Positions 31,960 through 43,394 of a stretch of DNA of 64,000 nucleotides are shown here, piece after piece. The notes beneath the pieces are model-generated. The model saw only the letters and a program-made list of their open reading frames with translations. It searched no databases and was not told the origin of the DNA. How positions within the stretch are numbered: position 1 is the first letter of the stretch; each line of letters opens with the position of its first letter. The stretch is from assembly GCA_963377175.1 (NCBI GenBank), contig CAUJNA010000489.1, positions 140,001 to 204,000 on the forward strand. Direction: 5' to 3'. The translations under genes and the position numbers were made by a program. This DNA is from Effrenium voratum (lineage: Eukaryota; Sar; Dinophyceae; Suessiales; Symbiodiniaceae).

Positions 31960-33416
31960 CTCGCGCCCCGCACTTTGCGGGCAAAAGGTGGCCTTTTGGA
32001 GAAAAAAAGATGATGGCCCTGGAAAAAAAGATGATGGCCCTGGAAAATGGAATAACAAATCGATCCAAAAAAACGGCGCCAGCTATTTTTAAGCAAACAA
32101 ACCGAAAAAGGACACCTATGCGCACAAGGGCTTGGGAAGAACGGGTGTATGCCAAAAGTGAAGCATGGACCCTGATTCAGGGACCTCATAAAACCATGTT
32201 CCTCTAGCAGGGGCCCTCTTTTCAGGTTTGAATGTGTGTGTGTGTAGGTTTGCCTACCTTGACTTGAAGTGGACCTAAAGTTCGACTTACTGGCAACATG
32301 ATGAAGAACGTACAAATTCAGATTGGACCATGACTTAAGTGACCTGTGTTGACTGGCTTGAGCCACCAACATGCTGAGACATGTTTACTAACATGATAAC
32401 TCAACAGGCGCTTTGTCCAACAATGGTGGAAGTGGACAACTCACCAAGTACAATACCCGTTATCCAACAATCATGGATGTGGACATGGGGACTTTTCACG
32501 AGGATGCCCTCTTTCAAAACTACCCGATCATCCACTGCGATGCTTGTCGGAATGATTGTTGGAAAGAGGGAAATCAACAAGTATAATAGTCCGACAGGCA
32601 AGTTTCCTTCCGGGATGTTGTGATAGACTAAGCGAGATATCAAGGGATGGCGTTTGTTAGGGTCGTTTCCCGCATTCCCTGCTGAGACCAGCAAGTGTTT
32701 GCCAGTAAACCCAGAAAAGAATGCCAAAAGGTGACCAAATAGGTTTGTCTCAAAATACTGGAACCCTCCAACCAGGTGGTTTCCTGTTGCATTCCCCTGT
32801 TTACCTCGAAACCAACCCATTAAACGGGTACCCTCAAAAAAGAAACGATACCCAAATCGACTTGCCAAGTAGGCTTCTTCACTTCCTTCGGAGCCTTCTC
32901 ACCTCGGCTCTCGTGACGTGTCAAAATCCAAAGGGTTGATAATCGGTTGATATCCCATGAAAAGCATGGGTCTACCTCGGCACATTCCATTGCCAAACCA
33001 CACCGGGAACAAGGTCAAATGGGAGTGCAGTTGAGCCACAATCGAAACCTGGGGCAGAGAGGATCAGGGGCGGTCCCAACCACAAATCACAGTGGCTCTA
33101 ATGTTTTACTCCGTACCATTTGGAGCAGGTTGAAAATGCATTCTGTGTTGCCACGTGTTTTGGGTAGATGTTTGAGATAGCCAGAGTTGGGAAAGTTGTC
33201 ACCCGGGTGTGGCCTCTGGGTCAGCGACCTTCAGAACTTCAGGTTGGATTCAGGCGCAGCGCAAGGGAAGGAACCAAGCAACTCATCTTGGGGCCTTTTT
33301 CCCGACATGAAGACCCGCTGTTTGTCTTTTTTCTCCGCACAGAACGAAAAGGATGCCGACACAGCGCCCCTCCCCCACATCCAGCGGCCGAACGATAAGA
33401 CTTATGGTCCGGGCAC
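31960..33416. other. Intron
   Basis: A tandem pair of GATGATGGCCCTGGAAAA (near 32009-32045) is the only notable short repeat. No exon found. Confidence 0.4.
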
Positions 33417-33465
33417 CCCAGGTGGCCGCTCTCCACTCCGGCGAAAGAGCAGCGTCTTTGGCTGC
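33417..33465 (-). CDS. Possible short exon
   Basis: AAG|G acceptor and GT donor (TGGG|GTGCCC) enclose AAKDAALSPEWRAATW in phase. Short, no domain; support is splice motifs and composition only. Confidence 0.35.
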
Positions 33466-34078
33466 CTTATTTGTCCAAGGAATTTGAAAAAGCTTGAGGG
33501 TGTTAAGGAAAAAGCAATTCGAAGAAAATTTGGTTTTGAACGCTTCACCTTTTGGGGCGGTGACATGCGTTTTTGGCCGAAAAGGGGAGCACAACAGGTC
33601 AAAAGGTCTGCTTTTGAGTCAGCTGCATCTCTTTCGTCCCCCGGCATCTCGGCCGGCCCGGGTCCGGGCGGCTGAACACGACTCCAGGTGTGTCCAGGCA
33701 CAGCCTTTTGGAGCCCGGGAAAAGATTGGTCGTTTCGCATGGCCTGCATGGCATTCTTTGAACCTGGCAGGGTGCAAAAAAGAGCATGCAGCAAGCGCAC
33801 AACCTGTTTGTACATGTTTGTTCTCTTCCTCGCCGCATTCAGACGTCCTAAGTGCAAACATTTTCGCACTTGCCGCGGCGCCTTTGCTGCACCACACAAT
33901 CATACAGACCACTTGGGCCATCGCTGTGACGGGCACCCACCCCCCACCCCCCACCAATCCCGCAACCCCATCGAACCTTCTGCATGCAAACTCTTGCAAT
34001 CTATATAATGGCGAGGCTCAAAGAAGACGTGCCACTAAAAACATCACCCCTACAAAGGGAAACTAACCTATGAGCCGA

Positions 34079-34963
34079 AGAGGTGTTTGTGTGTGTGTGT
34101 GTGTGTGTGTGCGTGTGTGCGATTGTGTGTGTGTGGTTGTTCGTGTTTCGTGTCTGTGTGTGTGTGTGTTTGTTTGTGTGCGTTTGTTTGTTTATTCGTT
34201 TGTTCGTTTGTTTGTTTGTTTCTTTGTTTCTTTGTTTCTTTGTTGGTTTGTTGGTTTGTTGGTTTGTTGGATTGTCTGTTTGTCTGTTTGTCTGTGTGTT
34301 TGTTTCTTTGCTTCCTTTGTCTCTTTGTTTCTTTGATTACTTGTTTCTTTGTTCCTTTGTGTCTTTGTTTCTTTGCTTCTTTGTTTCGTTGGTTCTTTGT
34401 TTCTTTGTTTCTTTGTTTCGTTGTTTCGTTGTTTCCTTGTTTCGTTGTTTCGTTGTTTCTTTGTTTCTTTTTTTCTTTTTTTTATTTGTTTCTTTGTTTC
34501 TTTTTGTTCCTTTGTTTCTTTGTTTCTTAGTTTCTTAGTTTCTTAGTTTCTTTGTTTCTTTGCTTCTTTGCTTGATTGCTTCTTTGCTTCTTTGCTTCGT
34601 TGCTTCTTTGCTTGTTTGCTTCTTTGCTTCTTTTGTTTCTTTGTTTCTTTGTTTTTTTGTTTCTTTGTTTCTTTGTTTCTTTGTTTCGTTGTTTCGTTGT
34701 TTCGTTGTTTCGTTGTTTTGTTGTTTCGTTGTTTCTTTGTGTCTTTGTTTCTTTGTTTCTTTGTTTCTTTGTTTCTTTATTTCTTTGTTTCTTTGTTTCT
34801 TTGTTTCTTTGTTTCTTTGTTTCTTCGTTTCGTTGTTTCGTTGTTTCGTTGTTTCTTTGCTTCTTTGCTTCTTTGTTTCTTTGTTGCTTTGTTTCTTTGT
34901 TTCTTTGTTCTTTGTTTCTTTGTTTCTTGGTTGGCTGGTTGGTTGGTTGGTTGGTTTCTTTGT

Positions 34964-35012
<49 letters not shown>

Positions 35013-35030
35013 TTTGTTGTTGTTTGTCTT
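34079..35030. repeat. TTTGTTTC/TTTGTTTG array
   Basis: About 950 bp of TTTG and TTTC units, starting with TGTG repeats and ending with CTTG repeats, inside an intron. The many open frames across it are repeat translations. Confidence 0.95.
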
Positions 35031-35137
35031 TGTGTCTTCACAACCAAACAGTGAACTATAGGGAACCCTGCTGACAGGGAAGGCGTTTTGGCGTTTTGGG
35101 GCATCGCCAGTTCGATCCTTTTCGCCACCTACATCAC

Positions 35138-35285
35138 CTGTCGCGCCATGTCCAACCCGCCTGGGGAGTGCTCGGGCTCTTTGCTCTCCGTCTCTTTCTC
35201 CTCCTCCGCCGCCTCCGCACTCTCAGGCTTCGCGGCCTCCTTCTGCTCGGTGATCTCCTCCAACTGCTTGGTGGCCAGTTCTATC
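35138..35285 (-). CDS. Acidic coiled-coil exon
   Basis: 148-nt exon, CAG|G acceptor, GT donor (CAG|GTGATG). It reads IELATKQLEEITEQKEAAKP, then an acidic run (ESAEAAEEEKETESKEPEHS) and PGGLDMARQ. The Leu/Ile spacing suggests a coiled coil running into a disordered acidic tail. The first base completes an Arg codon from 35625-35692. Confidence 0.75.
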
Positions 35286-35459
35286 CTGGCGTTGCGAATT
35301 GAGGTTTGGGGCAAGGACCCCAAGCATAGTGCTTGGAGGGTGGGGCAGCTGATCGTTTTGTGCACACATCAACTGCTCACATGTTCAAATCAGCGTGTGA
35401 TAAAACCAAGACTGCAATTCTATAGGTGGTTGGGTCTCCTGGTAGGCTTAAAACTGCAA

Positions 35460-35590
35460 GTGAGTCACAATCAAAACCTGGTACAAAATGGTGAACCCAG
35501 AACCATGTAAAGAACTAGAAAGCCGGCCGCAACCCCCTTACTAACCGGATCTCATTTTCCCGACTCGGTCTTGAGGACGTGGCTCGAGTA
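35460..35590. repeat. Inverted-repeat element (TCAAAACC family), diverged
   Basis: Left end GAGTCACAATCAAAACCTGG, right end near CGGTCTTGAGGACGTGGCTC. The core includes GAACCCAGAACCATG as in the 7717 copy. Confidence 0.35.
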
Positions 35591-35624
35591 AGCTCAAAAC
35601 GGCGCAAACTGCGTCCAGCCGTGC

Positions 35625-35692
35625 CTGGTCCGCAGGCCCGAATTCTCCTCCTTGTACTGCAGGATTTCCTGCTGCAAGCCCGCCACGCGATC
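35625..35692 (-). CDS. Coiled-coil exon
   Basis: 68-nt exon, GAG|G acceptor, GC donor (AG|GCACGG). It reads DRVAGLQQEILQYKEENSGL and then RT, with heptad spacing of V, L, I, Y. The two trailing bases plus the next exon's first G make arginine, so LRTRIELATKQLEE is a continuous helix. Confidence 0.72.
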
Positions 35693-35762
35693 CTCAGGGG
35701 CAGGGCGGAAAAGCGGAAAAGCGGAAGGCGGGGCGTTTCGGCGAAACCAACGGGGGGCAAAC

Positions 35763-35837
35763 CTGCAACTCTGGACTTCAGCAGGTCCCAACATTTCCGA
35801 GCAAAGTCTTGGCTCGTCGAGTGCTCTGGTCATGGAT
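35763..35837 (-). CDS. Possible exon
   Basis: CAG|A acceptor, CAG|GTTTGC donor. It reads SMTRALDEPRLCSEMLGPAE and then VQSC. The end phase does not match 35692 unless the donor GAA|GTCCAG is used. Weak. Confidence 0.33.
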
Positions 35838-36794
35838 CTGGGGGGGAGGGGAGAAACAAACAATGAAATAAGGTCTGTGAGAACCCCCCTGAGAATTAGC
35901 CTTTGGATGAGAAAGAAACTAAATGGGCCAGAACGAACCAAATGAGGATTGTAATAATCCGCCCCCCCTGCCGCGCAAAGGCGACCCACAGAAGGTGTTG
36001 GGGTGACCATCCTCAATAAACAGGCGCCAGCGGAATTTCCGACAGGTCTCAAATCCCCGTACCTCATTTCCAGGGCAGGTGTAATCTTTGTTTGGTGTGT
36101 TATGTTTGTTCCTTTCTTTGCTGTCTCTTGCTCACTTTAAAAGGGCGTCCTAGGTGTTCCTCTAAGGTCAAGGGACTCAGTTGACTTCTTGGTGCGGCCT
36201 GTCCCATTCTTTGCTGCAAGGAATACCGCCTGATCCAATTCACCATAGGATTGCCTATTTTGATGACCCCTGGATAACACTTGCTGGCAACATTTGGCTC
36301 TTCTTCGCGATACCTGTAGGGCTACATGGATTGTCTGGAAGGTGAAGGACCAGTGTGCCCCTTAGGGCGTGCCCAGTGGGTATGCCACGATTTGTTGGGA
36401 AACTCTGGTTCTTCGTGTTCAATGCGCTCACCATACAAGAGTTGTTTGCGACGTGGAGCCTTCCGAGTAAATGACCAGGACACATGACAGTTCCAGATTT
36501 GGTACACCTGTCGTGATTTCTTTGCCCAATGGCTATTCGGACTAGAAACAGGGAATTCGTGCTGGCTCTTCAGTTTACAAGCGAAAATCATTCCCCGTCG
36601 AAACAAAGAAACAAAGAAACAAACAAAAAACTGCAAAGCTACGGTCAGGGAAACCACCAAAGAAGAATTTTAAGGGGTCTGGGACCCTCAGCGTTTGGAC
36701 AACCAGCACTTGAGCAGCAAAAATAGATGAGCATTCTTGTGAATTGGGGCCCTTTGGTGGACATCATTGAATCAAAACGGTAAGGAGTCATGTT

Positions 36795-36852
36795 CATCAA
36801 CAACTTAAGAGCTCCCATATATGAATTTGGACCAGCTTTTAAGTTGTTGATG
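36795..36852. repeat. Hairpin (CATCAACAACTTAA)
   Basis: CATCAACAACTTAA at 36795-36808 has an exact complement at 36839-36852. The pairing extends with GAGCT against AGCTT near the loop side. Confidence 0.7.
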
Positions 36853-36921
36853 TGACACGACTCACTTATTACCCTGCCGTTTTTGGTACATCAATTTGAG
36901 CCACACCCATGTGTTGCCAAC

Positions 36922-37001
36922 AAGGTCCTCCAGTAGAGAGGTTAGAATAAAGGTACCCTTTTTCTGTAGTCTATTTTTAGTAGGGGAACCCTCCCAACCA
37001 A
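36922..37001. repeat. Dispersed 80-bp repeat, copy 3
   Basis: AGGTCCTCCAGTAGAGAGG to GGGGAACCCTCCCAACC, preceded by GAGCCACACCCATGTGTTGC. Confidence 0.8.
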
Positions 37002-37120
37002 ACAAGTTGGTCCTATCGTCCATCCCTTGAATCTTCTTGGGGCAATGGGTTCTTCTTGAGCCACAAAGGACACCCATCCATCATCCATCTGGTCGGGGCC
37101 ACACCCATATGCTGCCAACT

Positions 37121-37192
37121 AGGTCCTCCAGTAGAGAGGTTGGAATAAGTTGGTGCCAACTTTTTCCGTAGTCTATTTTAGTAGGTTTGAAT
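37121..37192. repeat. Dispersed 80-bp repeat, copy 4
   Basis: AGGTCCTCCAGTAGAGAGG to TTTTAGTAGG, preceded by GCCACACCCATATGCTGCC, 199 bp after copy 3. Confidence 0.8.
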
Positions 37193-37419
37193 TTATGGCC
37201 CCGGTCCCACTTCGGAAATCTATTCGCATGGGCCAGATGGCCCATTTTAGTCTATTTTAGTGGGGATTGGGATGTTCACCGGGGGTACGATTTGGATCTT
37301 GACCCATGGCCATTGCCAAGTCTTGGCCCCAGTCCCCTTTTTCGTTGGACTCCATGGCCATGGCCATTCCCCCAGCCCCAGCCCCACGGCTTCGGCTTCG
37401 GGAATTCGCTTCCGATCGC

Positions 37420-37526
37420 CTCGTAGCTCTGCACCGCCAGGGCCACCTGCCGCCGAATCTCCTCCTCGAAGGCCAGCTGCAGCTGCAGCAGCGCTTCCTC
37501 CATAGCGCCCACCCGGAAGGCCGCCA
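37420..37526 (-). CDS. Helical exon (LQLQLAFEEEIRRQVALAV)
   Basis: 107 nt. It reads AAFRVGAMEEALLQLQLAFE and then EEIRRQVALAVQSYE, strongly helical. Acceptor AAG|T; donor GC (GAG|GCGATC), or GT at CAG|GTGGCC 27 bases earlier. Both donors are phase 0. A methionine at the eighth codon could be a start, but no upstream evidence decides this. Confidence 0.58.
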
Positions 37527-37666
37527 CTTGGGGGCGGCTCAATCGAGGGCTTGGGCACGGAAACGGCTGCGAGCTTCTAGCCCATCCACTTGTACTCCTT
37601 TTTCTATGTTCTTGGTGTTTTTTTCATGTGGGTTGATTCCCCTGACTTGTCTGTTTCCCCATGTCG

Positions 37667-38060
37667 ATTGATTCCCCAGACTTCCAAATATTTCCCCTTT
37701 GAACATCACCCGTTGCACCACTCGAGACAATTGCACCGCATGTTGGAGAAATCGTGCGAGTAACGACTGCAATGACCAAATGTTTTTCACAATGCCAAAA
37801 GACTCCGTTCCGTTTATGTTGCAGGTAAGGAACGAACAAAAAGCTGTTGCACTAAGTCTTGCAGTTGGCTTGCTATCTTTTTTTTGGAGAACGCACCCTC
37901 CCTTTCCGAAGTCATCCCTCTAAGGGACAACTGAGGCGACACTTCTGGCCACTTCAACATAAGGCGAATGGATGAATCGCAAACGTGAGCCACACGAGTC
38001 ATTGTTCATTGTCAAGTTCACAGGCGCTGAATTTGTTGGGATGTTCACGCCCTGGTTTTT
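37667..38060. repeat. Diverged duplication, copy A
   Basis: From GTTGATTCCCCAGACTTCC through ACGACTGCAATGACCAAATG to GTTCACGCCC. Matches 38958-39285 in order and orientation with many differences. Confidence 0.7.
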
Positions 38061-38430
38061 CTCATGGCAATTCGGCATGTGTATAATAAAAATACGTGCA
38101 TGCACCTCATCCCGGCTACTACAGTACATGGTTGGTGAAAAAAGGTCGAACGTTGCATCTGTCAAATCAGCACCTTGCCTTGTCAGTCAGCCTTGCAAAG
38201 ACAAGAGCGGCAATGCGGCCGCCTCGCGTGGTTGAACTGTCTGCTTGTTGGTAGGGACATCATGCTCTCCAAGAACTAAGCGTCAAACCAAGAAGCAGCT
38301 AAGTGGAAATCCCGCTGCGTGAAACTACCTTTGGGGTCCTGCCAAAGAGCAATAGACGAATGGATTGACGACAGGGAGCAAAAGTAATGCTGGCTGAGGA
38401 AACAAAAAACAAGTGTTTGCTTTCATGAAC

Positions 38431-38555
38431 CATCGCATCTGGGCGGGTTCCCCATTCTCAGGGATCCTTTCCAGGTAAGCCGCGCAACTCTGAGGGGAAG
38501 CAGCAGGAAGGATCCATCGAGCCCGTGGCCTTGCGCCGTCCTTCAAGCCGGCGGC
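38431..38555 (-). CDS. Possible exon
   Basis: AAG|G acceptor. It reads AAGLKDGARPRARWILPAAS and then PQSCAAYLERIPENGEPAQM. The composition is protein-like and the frame is open, but the donor is unclear (ATG|GTTCAT assumed). Confidence 0.38.
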
Positions 38556-38594
38556 CTTCAAGTGCCACGGAGGCACGGGAGCTCAAGTCATGCG

Positions 38595-38735
38595 GCCAAC
38601 CAACCAAGGAAGAAACCAAGCAACCGAACGAACGAACCAAGCAACCAACCAACAAACCAAGGAACCAGGGAACCAAGCAACCAACCAGCCAGCCCAGCCA
38701 GCCAGCCAACCAGCCAAGCAACCAACCAACCAACT
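38595..38735. repeat. ACCAAGCA/AACC repeat
   Basis: About 140 bp of AACCAACCAAGCA-like units. Confidence 0.85.
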
Positions 38736-38957
38736 GAACGCGGCAAGATGAACAGACACGCTGGCAGCTCGATTCAAAGGTTCCATAGGCAGGGAATGAG
38801 AAATGGAATGACCCCGAGAAAAAACACCTCCGTCCTATGCCAAACCTTTCTCCGTCCAATGGAATCCCAAACGGTTCATTCCCAAAACCAAACGGGTCAT
38901 TCCCGACTGAGCTCCAGCATGACTTAAGACTTTGTAAGCCAGACCTTTTTCTCAGGT

Positions 38958-39285
38958 TGATTCCCCAGACTTCCAAACATTTCCCTGTTGATCATGACCT
39001 GTCGCAAACAAAATGGACAAAACTGCACCGCATCTTGGAGAAACCCTACAAGCAACGACTGCAATGACCAAATGTCTTTCACAATGCTACAAGAGCACAC
39101 AGTAAGAAGCAAGGGAGAAGTTTGCTTCTATTTGGAGACCCTTCTGAGGAAATGCCTCCAGAGGACACAACACGACTGAGGCGACACATCCGGTCATGGA
39201 AACATGAGGCATGCATTGATGAATCGCAACATGAAAGCCACAAAGTCATTGTTCATTGCCCAGTTGGGGTGTTCACGCCCCTGTT
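38958..39285. repeat. Diverged duplication, copy B
   Basis: Second copy of the 37667 segment, about 1.29 kb away. Confidence 0.7.
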
Positions 39286-40706
39286 TTCAAAAAGCGAGTT
39301 TTTTCCAACAAGCCCTCCACGAAAGGCATGACAACCTAAGGCGAACCCAAGGACCCCCCTAAAAACTCCATGTGTAGGGATATGGGCGGCCGACAATGTG
39401 AGTGACATCCATTTCCGGGGACTGCCTTGCTACCCTTGTTGTGGCCTGACTGAGGTCGTATTACGGGCATCCCTTTGGGGCTCTTTCGAAAGAGACGGAA
39501 ACCACGGCTGAGTCACAATTCAACAGTTCCATGTGAATCATAATCGAACGGAGAAAAAAACAGAACCATTTAGTCCGCGAAAAAGACAGCTTTTTCAAGG
39601 TTCCCTTAAATGGTGGAAAGGTTGGGTTTGGAGGAATAGGGAGTCGACTATAAGCTCCATACCTCCAAATCAATCGCAGGACTCGCCATACCTCCGAATC
39701 AATCAATACACTCACGTGCGATCAAACGAGCACACACAACATACACACATACAAACAAACAAACTACATAACAACTAACTCAACTCAGGGTTTCCTCGTC
39801 CTAGGCTATGGCAACAACAGGAACCCGCGCCGAAACCAAAACGACAACATAACTCGACCAAGGGTTTATGAATCCCAATCATTGTGGTTTCCTTTCGCTC
39901 CACCAGCCACGCCGTCAACGCTGCCTCGTCGCAGGGTTGCTCTGAAATACCTGGCAAAAGGGTAGAACAAATGGGAGCTCTAACAAAATAATCAAAGGAA
40001 ACCATTCACCAAACTTCCACTTGAGACTGGCTTGGCCATCATTTTTAGGCACTGCCAGAGCAGCAACCCTGGCTCAAACTGGGGCCCAAAGGGCGCCGAG
40101 TTAGGTAAGCAATGGAAAGAACAAGCTGGAGGAAGCGGTGCGAGGCTCTGAACCAAAGACCACAGGATTTTTGTGCGGCCACTTACTTCGAACGAGTCCG
40201 TCAGACTTGGAACCACAGGAAACAACTAACTACAGGCCACAGGAAGCCAATTACAACATCGGAGTCACCCAGGCATGCTCCCAAGGATGAGGAAAATGTC
40301 ATCAAAAGAAATGCGTGGATGCAACCAAAAGTGCTTCAGCGTGTTCACGGTTCAGGCTCCGGCAAACAACATGAGCGCAGAGCAACGGCAAAAACCGCAA
40401 CTCCTGCGGCGTTTACGGCACTGCAAGGCCTCTGCCCATCCAATTTGGCATCCCGTCCCCAAAATTAGTTTTTCTCTCCACGAATGCCGAAACGTCATCT
40501 AAAAAACATGGCCCTCCAAAGGACAAACAAAAAGTCGGGACAGGCCAAAACAACCGCTCGGCCAACTTGGGCTAACACGTTTACGCGAAGTGCGAGGTGC
40601 GGTGCAGCCCGGCGACATCTCCGCCTGGCCGCGCTTGGCGTCAGATCCAACCGGAGCCATGAAAGCCGACAGAAAAATCGATAGCGACGAGTGCAGTTTG
40701 GGCTCG
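39286..40706. other. Probably intergenic
   Basis: No supported exon. The plus-strand frame 40590-40958 (VQPGDISAWPRLASD) runs into the tandem array and is probably chance. Confidence 0.35.
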
Positions 40707-40963
40707 GATACCGATGCACCAAATCCATGCAGACCAGTTGGGTTGGTTTATCAACGAGTATTCAACGAGTGTTGTCCATCCACAGCAACGATCCAAGTTC
40801 CCCAGAGAAAAGGAAGCCATCCGAAATTAGTGTCCGTGGGGGGATACCACAGCTGTGAGCGCGAACAGGCTGGCCAAAGGCGCAGTCAGGTTCAACGGGA
40901 ATTGGAACAGAAAGTCCCGAAAAGAGCGCAACTGAACAATTTGGTGTGGTGTGTGTGAGCCAC

Positions 40964-41086
40964 CGTCATGAAGCGCACGTTTTCCACCACTAGCGCCTTT
41001 TCGGCAGCTGTCGCTTGACGCATCAACGCATCTGTGGCAACAAACGGAGCGCGGGAGTCCCAAGACCAGAAAGTTCCACTGGACAT
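40964..41086 (-). CDS. Possible exon in array copy 1
   Basis: Between CAG|A and ACG|GTGGCT the minus strand encodes 41 codons: MSSGTFWSWDSRAPFVATDA and then LMRQATAAEKALVVENVRFM. Copies 2 and 3 share an insertion of four bases after GCCGAAA that shifts the frame, so only copy 1 keeps it. Unknown function. Confidence 0.42.
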
Positions 41087-41577
41087 CTGGCCGCCGGCCA
41101 TGCATATGTCAAATATCTGAATTGAAGTCTCATGGGCATATCTCGCGCAAGCTCGCGTTGCTCAACGAACATTCTGGGTTTGGCACCACGCAGCCGGAGA
41201 AGCTTGTCATGCAAATTTGCATGCTGGCCGGGACGAGTTGTGGGGGGGAAACATAGGCCCAGACTGGGTGCAATGACAGTGTCTACTTCGGATGCATACC
41301 GCACCTTTTGTGTTCCTGAATCGTGTCTTTCAGAAAGCGGTTTCGATTTTACAACTTTAGCCGTCTGGGGTTCCCTCATGCCCATCCAAGCCATGATGCG
41401 CTGCAGTAGGGAGACTGGGTGTTTTTGTTGCGCGCAGAGCGTCCAAATCAGAACGACGGCACAATAAAAGCACGGCATGCACGCTCTTGGCGCGACACTG
41501 GGATCATGGTTGGGAGAGTGGTGAAAATGATCAGGACGGAATCCTTCACAATCATTTGAACCATCATGTGCCGCCAA
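41023..41577 (-). CDS. 184-codon frame conserved in copies 1 and 2
   Basis: An open frame of 184 codons with ATG appears here and, nearly identical, at 41903-42457. It contains FYCAVVLIWTLCAQ, a possible membrane segment, and LHDKLLRLRGAKPRMFVEQR. In copy 3 it is broken. The conservation may only reflect how recent the duplication is. It overlaps the 40964-41086 candidate in another frame, so at most one is right. Confidence 0.25.
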   Translation of the reverse strand: MAAHDGSNDCEGFRPDHFHHSPNHDPSVAPRACMPCFYCAVVLIWTLCAQQKHPVSLLQRIMAWMGMREPQTAKVVKSKPLSERHDSGTQKVRYASEVDTVIAPSLGLCFPPTTRPGQHANLHDKLLRLRGAKPRMFVEQRELARDMPMRLQFRYLTYAWPAARCPVELSGLGTPALRLLPQMR

Positions 41578-43394
41578 AACCGAGTTGACTGATACCGATG
41601 GCCGAAATCCATTCAGACCAGTTGGGGTGGTTTATCAACGAGTGTTCAACGAGTTTCGTCCATCCACAGCAACGATCCAAGTTTCCTAGAGAAAAGGAAG
41701 ACATCCGAAATTGGTGTCTGTGGGGTCTGATACCACAGCTGCTGAGCGTGCACAGGCTGGACAAAGGCGCAGTCAGGCTGAACGGGAATTGGAGCAAAAA
41801 GTACCGAAAAGTGTGAACAATTTGGTGAGTGTGAGCCACTGTCATGGAGCGCACCTCTTTCACCACTAGCGCCCGTGCTTTCGGCAGCTGTCGCTTGACG
41901 CATCAACGCATCTCTGGCAACAAACGGAGCGCGGGAGTCCCAAGACCAGAAAGTTCCACTGGACATCTGGCCGCCGGCCATGCATATGTCAAATATCTGA
42001 ATTGAAGTCTGATGGGCATATCTCGCGCAAGCTCGAATTGCTCAACGAACATTCTGGGTTTGGCACCACGCAGCCGGAGAAGCTTGTCATGCAAATTTGC
42101 ATGCTGGCCGGGACGAGTTGTGGGGGGGAAACATAGGCCCAGACTGGGTGCAATGACAGTGTCTACTTCGGATGCATATCGCACCTTTTGTGTTCCTGAA
42201 TCGTGGCTTTCAGAAAGCGGTTTCGATTTTACAACTTTAGCCGTCTGGGGTTCCCTCATGCCCATCCAAGCCATGATGCGCTGCAGTAGGGAGACTGGGT
42301 GTTTTTGTTGCGCGCAGAGCGTCCAAATCAGAACGACGGCACAATAAAAGCACGGCATGCACGCTCTTGGCGCGACACTGGGATCATGGTTGGGAGAGTG
42401 GTGAAAATGATCAGGACGGAATCCTTCACAATCATTTGAACCATCATGTGCCGCCAAAACCGAGTTGACTGATACCGATGGCCGAAATCCATTCAGACCA
42501 GTTGGGGTGGTTTATCAACGAGTGTTCAACGAGTTTCGTCCATCCACAGCAACGATCCAAGTTTCCTAGAGAAAAGGAAGACATCCAAAATTGGTGTCTG
42601 TGGGGTCTGATACCACAGCTGCTGAGCGTGCACAGGCTGGACAAAGGCGCAGTCAGGCTGAACGGGAATTGGAACAAAAAGTAACGAAAAGTGTGCAACT
42701 GAACAACTCACCGTCATGAAGCGCACGTTTTCCACCACTAGCGCCTGTGCTTTCGGCATCTGTCGCTTGACGCATCAACACATCTCTGGCAACAAACGGA
42801 GAGCGGGAGTCCCAAGACCAGAAAGCTCCACTGGACATGTGTCACCCATGCATATGTCAAATATCTGACTTGAAGTCTCACGGGCATATCTCGCGCAAGC
42901 TCGCGTTGCTCAACGAACATTCTGGCTTTGGCACGCCACGCAGCCGGAGAAGCTCGTCATGCAAATTTGCATGCTGGCTGGGACGAGTCTAGGGGAAAAA
43001 ATAGGCCCAGACTGGGTGCAATGACAGTGTCTACTTCGGATGCATACTACACCCTTTTGTGTTCATGAATCATGGCTCCCTTGCACACACTTCGATCCTA
43101 CAACTTTAGCTGTCTGGAGTCCCTCATGCCCATCCAAGCCATGATGCGCTGCAGTGCAGGCATTGGGTGAAGCTTTTGTGCGCAGAGCGTCCAAATCAGA
43201 ACGACGGCACAACAAAAACGGCATGCGTTGTTGTGAAAGTGGTGAAATTCATTAGGGCTGAGCAGAGTTGCGCATGTCCTGGAACTCATCATCATTGGAG
43301 CCATCATGTGCCGCCGAAACCGAGTTGAGCACTCGCGGAGTGAAACATATATAAGTGGACTTTCCACGCAACAAAAGGATGAAGAACCTTTTTT

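Larger units (their letters stand above)
35838..37419. other. Intron with two dispersed 80-bp copies
   Basis: Contains the hairpin at 36795-36852 and the tandemly placed dispersed repeats at 36922 and 37121. No exon found. Confidence 0.45.
40707..43330. repeat. Tandem triplication, ~880-bp unit
   Basis: Three head-to-tail copies starting near 40707, 41591 and 42471 at GATACCGATG. Copies 1 and 2 are nearly identical over most of the unit at an exact 880-bp offset. Copy 3 is diverged and shorter by about 20 bp. The right end abuts the 3' end of the XKR-type gene. Confidence 0.9.

Noticed and set aside
31317..32372. 351-codon minus frame
   Set aside because: Only 31874-31959 has splice signals and domain similarity; the rest has intronic composition and follows no motif.
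34070..35128. Cys/Phe/Val-rich plus frames and Lys/Glu/Thr/Asn-rich minus frames
   Set aside because: Translations of the TTTG/TTTC array; the real minus exon in this area is 35138-35285.
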